A DNA stretch of 64,000 nt from JAJXZP01 sp963787185 (GTDB lineage Bacteria > Spirochaetota > Spirochaetia > Treponematales > Rectinemataceae). The notes beneath the pieces are model-generated. The model searched no databases, was not told where the DNA came from, and was given only the letters and a program-made list of their open reading frames with translations. Both the position numbers and the translations under genes were made by a program. This document shows positions 24,821-32,707 of this stretch, piece after piece. Location of the stretch: assembly GCA_963787185.1 (NCBI GenBank), contig CAWBCC010000026.1, forward strand, positions 62,001 to 126,000, written 5' to 3'. Position 1 is the first letter of the stretch; each line of letters begins with the position of its first letter.

Positions 24821-26240
24821 GCCCGCGAGGCTGGGGTTGAGAATAGCCGGCCCGGACATGCGCGGTCCGGAAGAGCCATGGGCGTCCAAGGCCATCGAGG
24901 CGGGAGATTTCGACGCTTATAGAGACGCCATCATTCATGGCTGGCTCCATACGCTGACGGCCATGGCGACGATTCTGGTTCCCATTTTCTTCGTGCTCGA
25001 CATTTTCATCATGCCTTCCTCGCTGCTGCCGCGCTTCGGGCTCTATCGGCTCGTGTCTACGCTCCTCGCGCTTGCCCAGGCTCTCCTGGTCCGCGCGAGC
25101 AGGCCGGGAAGATGGTCCTATCTGCACTGCTACTTCATATCGCTCCAGGTCGGGGGAATGATCGCGCTGATGACGGTCGACCTCGGCGGGTTCAACTCAT
25201 CGTATTATGCCGGGCTCAACCTCGTGATAATCGGGGTCAATCTGCTGATGCCGTGGAAGGCGATCCACACGGCGATAAACGCCTTCATGATCCTCGCCCT
25301 GTACATAGGCATCAATCTCATCGCTCCGGCGCCGCATCTGCCGGCCCAGCTGACCAACAATCTTTTCTTTCTCATCGCGACGGCCATCCTGGCGGTGAGC
25401 ATAAATCATGTGCGATATCGGCTCATCGAAAAGGAGTTTTCGCTTCTCGTCGAAGTCAAGAAAGCGCGCGACGCTCTCTGGAGCGAGGTGGAGCTGGCCA
25501 AGAGAATACAGACCGCTCTCCTGCCGCAGCGGCCGGCCCTGGATGGGTACGACATCGCAGTCTCGACGCTTCCCGCGAGGGAGGTCGGCGGAGACTACTA
25601 CGATATAATCCAGACCGAAAGCGTCGGGCGCTGGGTGGCGATAGGCGACGTGTCCGGCCATGGAGTGGACTCCGGCCTGATCATGATGATGGCCCAGACC
25701 TCGCTCATGACAGCGATACGGGGGGTCGGCGGGATCGGTCCGGTCGAGGCCCTGGATACGATGAACCGAGTTCTCAGGGAAGACATCACGAGACTCGGCG
25801 GCAATCACTATATGACCATGATGGTACTCCGCCTGGACGACGACCGGATATCCGTGGCGGGCCACCACCAGGATTTTTTCGTCTATCGCGCGGCGACGGG
25901 CCGGGCGGAGGCACATTCCACGAAGGGAACCTGGCTCGGAATTTCCGAGAGCATCGTTCCGTTCACCGAGATATTGGAGCTCCGGGTCGCCGCCGGCGAT
26001 GTGATCCTGCTGTTCACCGACGGGGTCACGGAGGGTACCGACGGCTCCGGGGAAATGTACGGCGAAGCGCGCCTTCTCGAGAGCTTCGGACGCAACGCGG
26101 GCAAGCCGACCCAGGAAGGCCTGGAAGGCATCCTCGGCGACGTTCGGGCATTTCAGTCGGTCCAGGACGACGACATGACTCTCATAGTCCTGAAAAAAGG
26201 CCCCAGGCAGGAAGGAAAGCATGAACATGGCGAACAGTGA
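24813..26240 (+). CDS. Membrane-anchored SpoIIE-type (PP2C) phosphatase
   Basis: 475 residues from the ATG at 24813 (AGAGGGG upstream, overlapping the previous stop); a GTG at 24807 is the alternative. The first 200 residues carry about six membrane helices. A short coiled coil leads into a SpoIIE/RsbU phosphatase domain: LAKRIQTALLPQRP, AREVGGDYYDI, GDVSGHGVDSGLIM, LFTDGVTEGTD and DDDMTLIVLK. The metal-binding aspartates are present. It should remove phosphate from the STAS-like protein. Its membrane domain is closely similar to that of the CheA-like kinase at 27536-29602. Confidence 0.9.
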   Translation: MIRPARLGLRIAGPDMRGPEEPWASKAIEAGDFDAYRDAIIHGWLHTLTAMATILVPIFFVLDIFIMPSSLLPRFGLYRLVSTLLALAQALLVRASRPGRWSYLHCYFISLQVGGMIALMTVDLGGFNSSYYAGLNLVIIGVNLLMPWKAIHTAINAFMILALYIGINLIAPAPHLPAQLTNNLFFLIATAILAVSINHVRYRLIEKEFSLLVEVKKARDALWSEVELAKRIQTALLPQRPALDGYDIAVSTLPAREVGGDYYDIIQTESVGRWVAIGDVSGHGVDSGLIMMMAQTSLMTAIRGVGGIGPVEALDTMNRVLREDITRLGGNHYMTMMVLRLDDDRISVAGHHQDFFVYRAATGRAEAHSTKGTWLGISESIVPFTEILELRVAAGDVILLFTDGVTEGTDGSGEMYGEARLLESFGRNAGKPTQEGLEGILGDVRAFQSVQDDDMTLIVLKKGPRQEGKHEHGEQ

Positions 26241-26628
26241 CAGGACCAATGAACGCTCACGCCTGATCTACAGTCTGCGGGTTTTCGACGAGGGGGAAGG
26301 ACGCCTCCTGGGGACGGTGGTGGATATCACGCCGGAGGGCATAATGATCCGAGGGCAGGATCCCGTGCAGGTCGGCGAGCAGCTGTCCCTGCGGATGGAC
26401 TTGCCCACGATCGAAGGCTCGGAGGGCCATGTCGAATTCTCCGTGCGGAGCAAGTGGTGCCGGCGGAACAAGAGCGGCGATTATTACAGCGTGGGATTCC
26501 AGTTCGTAGAGCTCTCGAGCGAAGTGAAAAAAGTGATACTCAGACTCATCCGCAACTATTGCAGGGAAGAAGGGGAAGAGGATCCCGAGTCGGACATGAA
26601 TCCACCCCTCCCGGGAGGTTCGGTATGA
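26221..26628 (+). CDS. PilZ-domain protein
   Basis: 135 residues, overlapping the phosphatase gene by 20 bases. It is a single PilZ domain: RxxxR appears as RTNER near the N-terminus, the D/N-x-S/T-x-x-G element as DITPEGIMI, and the fold ends in SKWCRRNKSGDYYSVGFQFVEL, cut here. Those motifs bind cyclic di-GMP, so this may read the output of the GGDEF-EAL protein five genes upstream. It is the last gene of the plus-strand signalling operon. Confidence 0.85.
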   Translation: MNMANSDRTNERSRLIYSLRVFDEGEGRLLGTVVDITPEGIMIRGQDPVQVGEQLSLRMDLPTIEGSEGHVEFSVRSKWCRRNKSGDYYSVGFQFVELSSEVKKVILRLIRNYCREEGEEDPESDMNPPLPGGSV

Positions 26629-26658
26629 TGGAAGAACGAAGGATGCATATTCGGGGTC

Positions 26659-26682
26659 GGAGCCGGAGGCCGTGCCGGCTCC
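26659..26682. terminator. Hairpin between converging signalling operons
   Basis: Perfect 8-bp stem GGAGCCGG / CCGGCTCC with an eight-base loop, between the PilZ gene and the response regulator gene. There is no T tract. Confidence 0.4.
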
Positions 26683-26683
26683 G

Positions 26684-27040
26684 CTAGCCGAAGAGGCGTC
26701 GGATCGATTTGAGGACTCTTTCGGCCTCGAAGGGCTTGATGATGAAGTCCTTCGCCCCGAGGCCGAGCGCCTCGAAGACGATCTGCTTCTGGCCGACGGC
26801 GCTCACGATGACTACCCTGGCGTCGGGATATTTTTCGAGGATCATCTTGAGCGCCTCGATCCCGTTGAGCTGCGGCATGGAAATATCGAGAGTGATGAAA
26901 TCCGGCTCGTGCTCGGCATAGAGGCTGAGCGCCTCCTGCCCGTTCGCGGCTTCTGCGACGATGTTGAACTCGTGGTCGAGAATCTCGCGTAGCCTCATTC
27001 GCATGATCATGGCGTCGTCGACGATCATTCCGCGATGCAT
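26684..27040 (-). CDS. CheY-like single-domain response regulator
   Basis: 118 residues with only a receiver domain. The acidic pair D8-D9, the phospho-acceptor D52 (FITLDISMP), S80 and K102 (FIIKPF) are all in place. GGAGGAAGG precedes the ATG. It lies two bases after the CheX gene and downstream of the membrane kinase, so the three form one phosphorelay: kinase, CheY-like receiver and CheX phosphatase. The output is not encoded here; it may act on the flagellar motor or on another enzyme. Confidence 0.92.
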   Translation of the reverse strand: MHRGMIVDDAMIMRMRLREILDHEFNIVAEAANGQEALSLYAEHEPDFITLDISMPQLNGIEALKMILEKYPDARVVIVSAVGQKQIVFEALGLGAKDFIIKPFEAERVLKSIRRLFG

Positions 27041-27041
27041 G

Positions 27042-27515
27042 CTACCTTCCTCCTTCTTCGGTCAGGGCGATGTTGATCTCGAGGACTCCGATCTCCGATA
27101 TGAGGCTCAACGAAATGGTAGGAATCTCGAGGAAGTCCATGGTCAGGTCGGAGGCCATAAGCACCGCAGGAGGCGTGATGTGGATCTTCTCGTTCTCCCC
27201 CGCGAGGGCGATGCTCGCCTGGCCCGTGATGATGTTCGCGATTTCGCTGACGGCGCTGTTGGACAGCTTTCGTATCTCGGCGGGCAGCCTGTTCGGCAGC
27301 ATCGCGTGCGCCACCTCGTACGTGAAGCTCTGGTCCATCGCATATACCACCTGGCCGCGTATGAAGCCGGTGACGCCTATGATGATCGAGACGGGCAGAC
27401 TCGGCACGGGCGAATCCTTCCTGGACAGGTCCTTCCGGGACATCTTGATGTTGGCTTCTTTCTGGAACACGTCCACCGCGCTGCGTATGAAGATGTTCGC
27501 GTATTCCGCTTTCAC
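27042..27515 (-). CDS. cheX: CheX-type CheY-phosphate phosphatase
   Basis: 157 residues from a GTG with GGAGGG seven bases upstream. It matches CheX: a dimeric CheC-like fold with the catalytic helix AVSEIANIITGQAS, the usual E-x-x-N pattern, and flanking LPVSIIIGVTG and ISLSLISEIGVLEINI. CheX removes phosphate from CheY-like receivers. It is the middle gene of the kinase-CheX-receiver operon. CheX is common in spirochaetes and a few other phyla, which is one of the hints about the host. Confidence 0.88.
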   Translation of the reverse strand: MKAEYANIFIRSAVDVFQKEANIKMSRKDLSRKDSPVPSLPVSIIIGVTGFIRGQVVYAMDQSFTYEVAHAMLPNRLPAEIRKLSNSAVSEIANIITGQASIALAGENEKIHITPPAVLMASDLTMDFLEIPTISLSLISEIGVLEINIALTEEGGR

Positions 27516-27535
27516 GATCGGACCCTCCTCGTTTT

Positions 27536-29602
27536 CTATCGATGATCAGGCACCACTATGGTGAAGACCGTTCCCCGGTCCAGTGTGGTCTGAACCCGTA
27601 TTCTCCCTCCCATGCTCTGGACCGCCTCGTGCACGGCGGACAGACCCACTCCCCTGCCCGAAAACTCGCTCACGTCCGTCGAGGTGGAGAACCCGTCGCG
27701 GAAAATGAGCGAAACCAGCTCCGCGGAAGAAATGTCGGCACCGGTTTCGACGAGGCCCATTTCCTCGCCGCGCCTGCGTACCTCCGCCATGGGTATGCCC
27801 TGCCCGTCGTCGGAGAAGGTGAAGACGATTTCACCCGACTCTTCTTTGATGTCGATTCCGACCATGCCCACCGGGCTCTTGCCTTTCACCTCCCTTTCGC
27901 GCGGCCTCTCGATCCCATGATCCACCATATTGCGGACGATATGCGAAAAAGAGGCGATGAGCTCGTCGAATTCGTCGGGTACTATCGGGATGTCCCCGCC
28001 GAGCACCGTGACCGGAGCGATCCGTTTCCCCATGCGCGAGGCCAGATCGGCGATCATCGGAGGGAATCGTCCGAAAAGCTCGGCGAGGGGTCTGCGGCGA
28101 TGTTCCTCGAGGACTTGGAGAATGGGCTGGTCGGGACAGTTCATCTTGATGTGGGATTCGATCATCATGTACTCGGATTTTCCGAGCTCGATGGACTGCG
28201 GGTCGAGGCTCCACTCGCTTCCGAGGGTCGAGAGGACTATTGCGCGCTCCTCTTCGAAGGAGTCGCGGAGCAGTGCGGCGGGCTCCGCCAGCTCCACCGG
28301 CTGACCGAGGGCGACGCGGTAGGCGATATAATCCTCGAGGCCGTGCGACGCATTCTGAGTCTTGTAAAAGCCGAGGAAGGCCGCGTTGCTCTTGAATGTA
28401 TGGATGTTGCGCACGAGGCTCTCATACCCGCCGGGCAGGTCTCTCAATTCGGAGAAGAGAGCCTCGGCCTCCCGATCGAAGGTGGAGAAGAAGCCCCGGT
28501 TGGAAATGACCTTGAGAAGGAGATTCCACTTCTCGTTCTGCCGGCGCGTTTCCTCCTGCTGCCTGATCTCGTCGGTGACATCGGTGACCACGATCATCAC
28601 CCGAGCCTCGTGGATGGCCCTGTAGTCGGCTCTGACCGTCCGATCGCCCAACGCCAGGTTGTGGTCGAGCAGGTCGAAGATGACTTCGGCTTTGGATTTT
28701 CCGCCGAAATAGAGGTCCAGCCCGCTCCTGAAATTGGCTCTCGAGGCCGGATCCGCGTACAAGAGTTCGTCGATGCGCAGTCCGGCGATGCCGCGTCCGA
28801 ATATCTTGTCGCATTCCTTCGAATACTCCGACTGCACGATGTATGCGGGATCGAACGATAGAAACCCCTGCCCCGATAGATCGAGGAGAGTGGACAGCGA
28901 TCGTTCGCGGTCTTCGACGAGCCCCTTCTCTTCGACGAGGGCGTCGCGGACCTCGCCCAGGTCGACGAGATTCGAGAACTCCCTCTTCAGGAGCCTCGTG
29001 CGCACGTAATTGATGGCGGTCGCGAGAATCGCCGTGGCGGCGAGGAAAAAGAGATTGTTCACGAGCGATGATCGGGCGATCGGCAGGCCCGCAAGGATAT
29101 TTACGAGCAGATAGAGACCGAGCGTCAGCATGGCGTTCGCGGCCGTATGCAGGGCCCCCCAGGGCATGAGGAGGTTGACGCCCATGACCACGAGGTTGAG
29201 TCCGGCATAATAGCTGGAAGAGAAGCCCCCGAGGTCGGCGGTCATGAGGGCGATCATTCCACCGACCTGAAGGGTCATCAGATAGCCGTGGAGATACGAC
29301 CAGCGGCTGGGGCTCGTTCTGCGAACGACACAGAGCTGAAGAAGCGCAAGCAGGGTGGAGGCGCCGCGATAGACGGCGAATCGAGGCAAAAGGGATGCGG
29401 GCATCATGAAGAAGTCGAGAGCGAAAAAGACGGGAACGAGGAGGGAGGCCATGAGTGTCAGAGTCCGGAGCCAGTCGTGCATTATGGCGAGCTGGTAGGC
29501 CGCGAAGTCGCCCGAATCGATGGCCTTCGTCGTTCGAGCCGCGATTTCCCTCTTCTTCGACGAGACCGGAGCTTCCCCGGAGTTCGGTGTCGAGTTCTTC
29601 AC
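27536..29602 (-). CDS. Membrane CheA-like hybrid histidine kinase (Hpt plus HATPase)
   Basis: 688 residues from a GTG with GAGG upstream. Residues about 40-235 hold six membrane helices shared with the SpoIIE phosphatase at 24813. A PAS-like region (about 245-365) follows. An Hpt domain then has the phospho-acceptor His401 in IHTFKSNAAFLG. The HATPase domain has an N box in HIVRNMVDHGIERPRE, the G1 box DDGQGIP and the G2 box GRGVGLSAV. CheA's P2 and CheW-binding domains are absent. It heads the operon with CheX and the receiver. Confidence 0.85.
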   Translation of the reverse strand: MKNSTPNSGEAPVSSKKREIAARTTKAIDSGDFAAYQLAIMHDWLRTLTLMASLLVPVFFALDFFMMPASLLPRFAVYRGASTLLALLQLCVVRRTSPSRWSYLHGYLMTLQVGGMIALMTADLGGFSSSYYAGLNLVVMGVNLLMPWGALHTAANAMLTLGLYLLVNILAGLPIARSSLVNNLFFLAATAILATAINYVRTRLLKREFSNLVDLGEVRDALVEEKGLVEDRERSLSTLLDLSGQGFLSFDPAYIVQSEYSKECDKIFGRGIAGLRIDELLYADPASRANFRSGLDLYFGGKSKAEVIFDLLDHNLALGDRTVRADYRAIHEARVMIVVTDVTDEIRQQEETRRQNEKWNLLLKVISNRGFFSTFDREAEALFSELRDLPGGYESLVRNIHTFKSNAAFLGFYKTQNASHGLEDYIAYRVALGQPVELAEPAALLRDSFEEERAIVLSTLGSEWSLDPQSIELGKSEYMMIESHIKMNCPDQPILQVLEEHRRRPLAELFGRFPPMIADLASRMGKRIAPVTVLGGDIPIVPDEFDELIASFSHIVRNMVDHGIERPREREVKGKSPVGMVGIDIKEESGEIVFTFSDDGQGIPMAEVRRRGEEMGLVETGADISSAELVSLIFRDGFSTSTDVSEFSGRGVGLSAVHEAVQSMGGRIRVQTTLDRGTVFTIVVPDHR

Positions 29603-29704
29603 TTGGCTACCTCAATAGGGGCAGTACGACCCTGCCCGGCCGAATAAGCGAATCGGACTGGATAAACTCGAAACAGCTTAGATCGTGTAACACTCCAATC
29701 GCGG

Positions 29705-29733
29705 AGTCAAGTGCGACTTTTCGAATGCGGGCG
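29705..29733 (-). promoter_or_regulatory. Promoter element upstream of the kinase operon (orientation minus)
   Basis: On the minus strand, TTGACT (29710-29705) is followed at about 17 bases by CACGAT, close to 29682-29687, in the gap before the kinase gene. The -10 match is poor, so only the -35 is convincing. Confidence 0.3.
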
Positions 29734-29765
29734 GAATCCCGGGGCTTCTCCATCGACGATCGGGA

Positions 29766-29987
29766 TCATTCTCGGGCTTTTCCCTTCGTCGTCGCGAGAA
29801 GGCTGACGAGGGCGACGAAAACGATGCCTATTCCCACGAGAATCGGGATCAGTTCCGCGTCGATTCTCCCCGACGCCGCGGCGAGCGCCCCGAAACCGAG
29901 CACGATGACGACTCCCGCCGCGATTTGCCAGCAGTCGCCGATGATGAAATCATAGATGAATCTGAAAAACGCGACGATGAACTTCAT
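29766..29987 (-). CDS. Small two-helix membrane protein
   Basis: 73 residues. It begins MKFIVAFFRFIYDFIIGD and contains two hydrophobic helices (AAGVVIVLGFGALAAA and LIPILVGIGIVFVALVSLLA) with a short basic C-terminus. AAAAGGA precedes the ATG. It lies 18 bases downstream of the larger membrane protein gene, with which it is probably cotranscribed. Function unknown. Confidence 0.65.
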   Translation of the reverse strand: MKFIVAFFRFIYDFIIGDCWQIAAGVVIVLGFGALAAASGRIDAELIPILVGIGIVFVALVSLLATTKGKARE

Positions 29988-30005
29988 GTCGAGATTCCTT
30001 TTCTC

Positions 30006-30827
30006 TCAGGCGGTCTTCCCTCCGGGGACGGCTTTCGGAGAGGCGCGTTGCTTGAACAACGAAACGGCCAGAAGCGAAACGACGATCCAGGATGCCAGCA
30101 CGAACGGCAGAGCCCAATCCCCGCCCGGCCATTCCAGACTCTCTTTGGTTTTCGTGAAGTATCCGAGTCCTTCCGAGGCCCAAAAGACTCCGAAGGTGCA
30201 CAGGAGAACGGCGACGCCGAACTTCAGGATATTCTCGGGCACCTTCGAAAGAGGGCCTTTGGCGACGAATCCGAGAACGACGACGACGAGCGCGGCGGTC
30301 AGCGCGCTCATCGAGGCCAGGAGCAGGGAGTTCGGGGTCTCGGCGCCCGCGCTGAGGCCGAAGCTGACGACGATGAATATGACTTCGAGCCCTTCGAGCA
30401 GGACGCCTTTGAAAGAAACGACGAAGGCGAACCAATCCATTCCGAGCGTCACTTTGGATCCCGCATTGGCGGCCTTTTCCCGTTCCCTTTTGAAAATGAC
30501 GGTTTCATCGTGCAGCGCCGTCAGCCCGCTCGAACGCATTATCGCCTTGCGCAACCATTGTAGTCCGAAAACGAGCAATAAGGTTCCGATTATGAGCTGC
30601 AGGAGCGATTTGGAGACGTATGCCTGCAGCGCGACGCCCGCGACGGCGACGACGGCGGCGAGCGCGACCATCGCAAGCGCCGTGCCGACAAGCGCGGACT
30701 TCCAGCTGCGCGTCATTCCCATGGCGAGGACGATCGTGAGAGCCTCGATGCATTCGACGGCCGAAGCGAAGAAGACCGCGGTGAGCATGCCGAACATATG
30801 AGCATTGAGGAAAGCCTGAGTCTCCAT
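30006..30827 (-). CDS. Polytopic membrane protein with twin ExxE motifs (COG4280-like)
   Basis: 273 residues from the ATG at 30827 (AGAGG nine bases upstream); a GTG three codons earlier is too close to that site. Seven or so hydrophobic helices are predicted. Two related segments, SAVECIEALTIVLAMG near the N-terminus and VLLEGLEVIFIVVSFG in the middle, each carry ExxE at the start of a helix. They recall the RExLE motif of Ftr1-type iron permeases and other internally duplicated ion transporters. A cation transport role is possible but unproven. It neighbours the cytochrome oxidase genes. Confidence 0.68.
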   Translation of the reverse strand: METQAFLNAHMFGMLTAVFFASAVECIEALTIVLAMGMTRSWKSALVGTALAMVALAAVVAVAGVALQAYVSKSLLQLIIGTLLLVFGLQWLRKAIMRSSGLTALHDETVIFKREREKAANAGSKVTLGMDWFAFVVSFKGVLLEGLEVIFIVVSFGLSAGAETPNSLLLASMSALTAALVVVVLGFVAKGPLSKVPENILKFGVAVLLCTFGVFWASEGLGYFTKTKESLEWPGGDWALPFVLASWIVVSLLAVSLFKQRASPKAVPGGKTA

Positions 30828-30906
30828 GATTTGCACCCTCTCGCACGATTGAAGATAGCGCGGGCGTTTCGGAGCGGCAAGCGCCTTGTCGTTTTCGGAA
30901 GCGATA

Positions 30907-31839
30907 CTACGATAGGACGGAAGAAACGAGCAGGACGGCGCACAACGCGATCAGGTAGACGAGCGAAGAGACGAACATGGCCGCCTGCCGGCCGGAACGA
31001 AAGCGGCCGGATGCGGGCAGGTTCCCGATGCAGACGCCCAGCCAGCCGAGCGCGAGCAGCGAAGATGCCGCGAAGACTCCTCTTCCGAGCGGGAGGAGGA
31101 GAGGGGAAAAAAACAAAAGCACGCTCACCCAGAGGGCGAGTCGGACTTCGGGCGAGGAATGTGCCTTCCCGGCCGAGTCCGGCCGGCGGACTCCGGCCAT
31201 CGGCAGGCCGGCCTTGCCGTACTCCCCCGCGCGATAGAGGGCGAGGGCCCTCACGTGCGCCTGTTGCCATACCACGAGGAGGGCGAAGAGAACCCAGGCC
31301 GGGGAGTGAAGCCGGGGATCCACGGCCGACCAGCCCATGAGAGGCGGAACCGCGCCGGCGAGCCCTCCGATGAACGAGCTCAGAGCGGTGCGGCGCTTGG
31401 CGGCCAGGGAATAGAGGACTATGTAGACGAAGGCTCCCGCGGCGCCGACGAGAGCCGGGACGGGCCCCCGAAGGGCGAGAAGAAAAATGCCGAGCGCGAC
31501 GAAAGCGAGGCCCGTTCCCACGGCGGCCCTCCCGCCGATGCGGCCGGCGGCCGTTGGACGCCCGCGCGTCCGCGGCATGAGCGCGTCGATGTCGCGGTCG
31601 ATCCAGTTGTTGATAACACAGGAGCCCGCGACGAGGGCGGAGCTGCCGCAGAGCACCAGCGCGGCAGCTTCCCAGAGCGCCGGCCCCGGGACGGATGCGG
31701 CACGCGCGGCCGCCAGCGCGAACCCCGCCATGGTCGTAAGTGCGTTGGAAGCGACGATGCCTATCTTGACCAGGGCGAGAAAGTCGCGGGCGAGCGCCGC
31801 CGGGGAGCGGAGCTCCGCCCGGACGGCTTCGGGTTTCAT
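30907..31839 (-). CDS. ctaB: Protoheme IX farnesyltransferase (heme O synthase)
   Basis: 310 residues from the ATG at 31839, which has AGGA upstream; a longer frame upstream is not supported. This is an integral membrane prenyltransferase of the UbiA superfamily that adds a farnesyl group to heme B. The first aspartate motif is NNWIDRDIDALMPRT. The second conserved loop is VWQQAHVRALALYRAGEYGKAGLPM, cut here, as in CtaB. It is divergent from the cytochrome oxidase operon and supplies heme O for it. A heme A synthase is not seen in this window. Confidence 0.92.
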   Translation of the reverse strand: MKPEAVRAELRSPAALARDFLALVKIGIVASNALTTMAGFALAAARAASVPGPALWEAAALVLCGSSALVAGSCVINNWIDRDIDALMPRTRGRPTAAGRIGGRAAVGTGLAFVALGIFLLALRGPVPALVGAAGAFVYIVLYSLAAKRRTALSSFIGGLAGAVPPLMGWSAVDPRLHSPAWVLFALLVVWQQAHVRALALYRAGEYGKAGLPMAGVRRPDSAGKAHSSPEVRLALWVSVLLFFSPLLLPLGRGVFAASSLLALGWLGVCIGNLPASGRFRSGRQAAMFVSSLVYLIALCAVLLVSSVLS

Positions 31840-31870
31840 GAGGGCGATCCTAGCACGCGCGGATGCGCAT

Positions 31871-31899
31871 TTGACAGCAGGTTCGCTTGCTGGTACTCT
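31871..31899 (+). promoter_or_regulatory. Promoter of the cytochrome oxidase operon
   Basis: TTGACA (31871-31876), a 17-base spacer, and TACTCT (31894-31899), about 38 bases before the GTG at 31937. Confidence 0.65.
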
Positions 31900-31936
31900 G
31901 AGCATGCTTCCGAGAGCGTCCATGGGAGGCGAATCC

Positions 31937-32707
31937 GTGATCGAATCAATCTATGGTTTCCTCGCTTCGGTCGGCTACACCGATCCCATCCATGCCCCGA
32001 TGACTCACCTGCCGATCGGATTGAGCATCGGAGCTTTCATCTTCTTCGTGGTCGCCATCGTCTTCAAACGGAAACGGCTCGTGATCACGGCGCGACACGT
32101 ATCGATTCTCGCGCTGATATTCGTCTTCCCGACCATTCTTTTCGGGGTTTTCGATTGGATTCACTTCTATCACGGCGTGCTGATGCCGGCGATCAGGATA
32201 AAAATGACTCTGGCCGCAGTGCTCCTCGTTCTTCTGGGATTCAGCGTCATATTGGGCAGCGAGATCAAACTCCACGCGCTCTGGATGACGATCACCTATG
32301 CGCTATGCGTCGGAATCGTGGTGGCTTTGGGATGGTTCGGCGCGGGCATCATCTACGGTCGCGACACGGGCCTGCCCAATTCGGGCACGACGCTCGGCTC
32401 GGCCGGCGAAGGCTCCTCCGTCGTCGTATCCACACAGTCCGCGAACCTCGGCGACGCGAAGGCGGGTCAGGTGCTGTTCGCGAACAATTGTCAGGCATGC
32501 CATGCCGGAGGGGAGAATCTGATCGTCCCTTCGCTTCCGATCCGAGGCTCGAAACCGATCGCCTCGTTCGGCAGCTTTCTTTCGTTTATCCGGGCGCCCA
32601 AGATGCCCGACGGCTCGGCCGGGGCCATGCCTCCCTTCGGGCCGGCCGCCATCACGGATGCCCGGGCGAGGGATTTGTATGTCTACGTTTCCACGGCCTG
32701 GAAATGA
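31937..32707 (+). CDS. Membrane cytochrome c with DUF2231 domain
   Basis: 256 residues from a GTG with GGGAGG upstream. The N-terminal 135 residues are a four-helix DUF2231 domain (HAPMTHLPIGLSIG, FGVFDWIHFYHG) with histidines that could hold heme b. The C-terminal 90 residues are a monohaem cytochrome c with NNCQACH and a distal methionine in the MPDGSAGAMPPFG region. It is the first gene of the oxidase operon and overlaps the next by four bases. It probably feeds electrons to the caa3 oxidase. Confidence 0.85.
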   Translation: MIESIYGFLASVGYTDPIHAPMTHLPIGLSIGAFIFFVVAIVFKRKRLVITARHVSILALIFVFPTILFGVFDWIHFYHGVLMPAIRIKMTLAAVLLVLLGFSVILGSEIKLHALWMTITYALCVGIVVALGWFGAGIIYGRDTGLPNSGTTLGSAGEGSSVVVSTQSANLGDAKAGQVLFANNCQACHAGGENLIVPSLPIRGSKPIASFGSFLSFIRAPKMPDGSAGAMPPFGPAAITDARARDLYVYVSTAWK

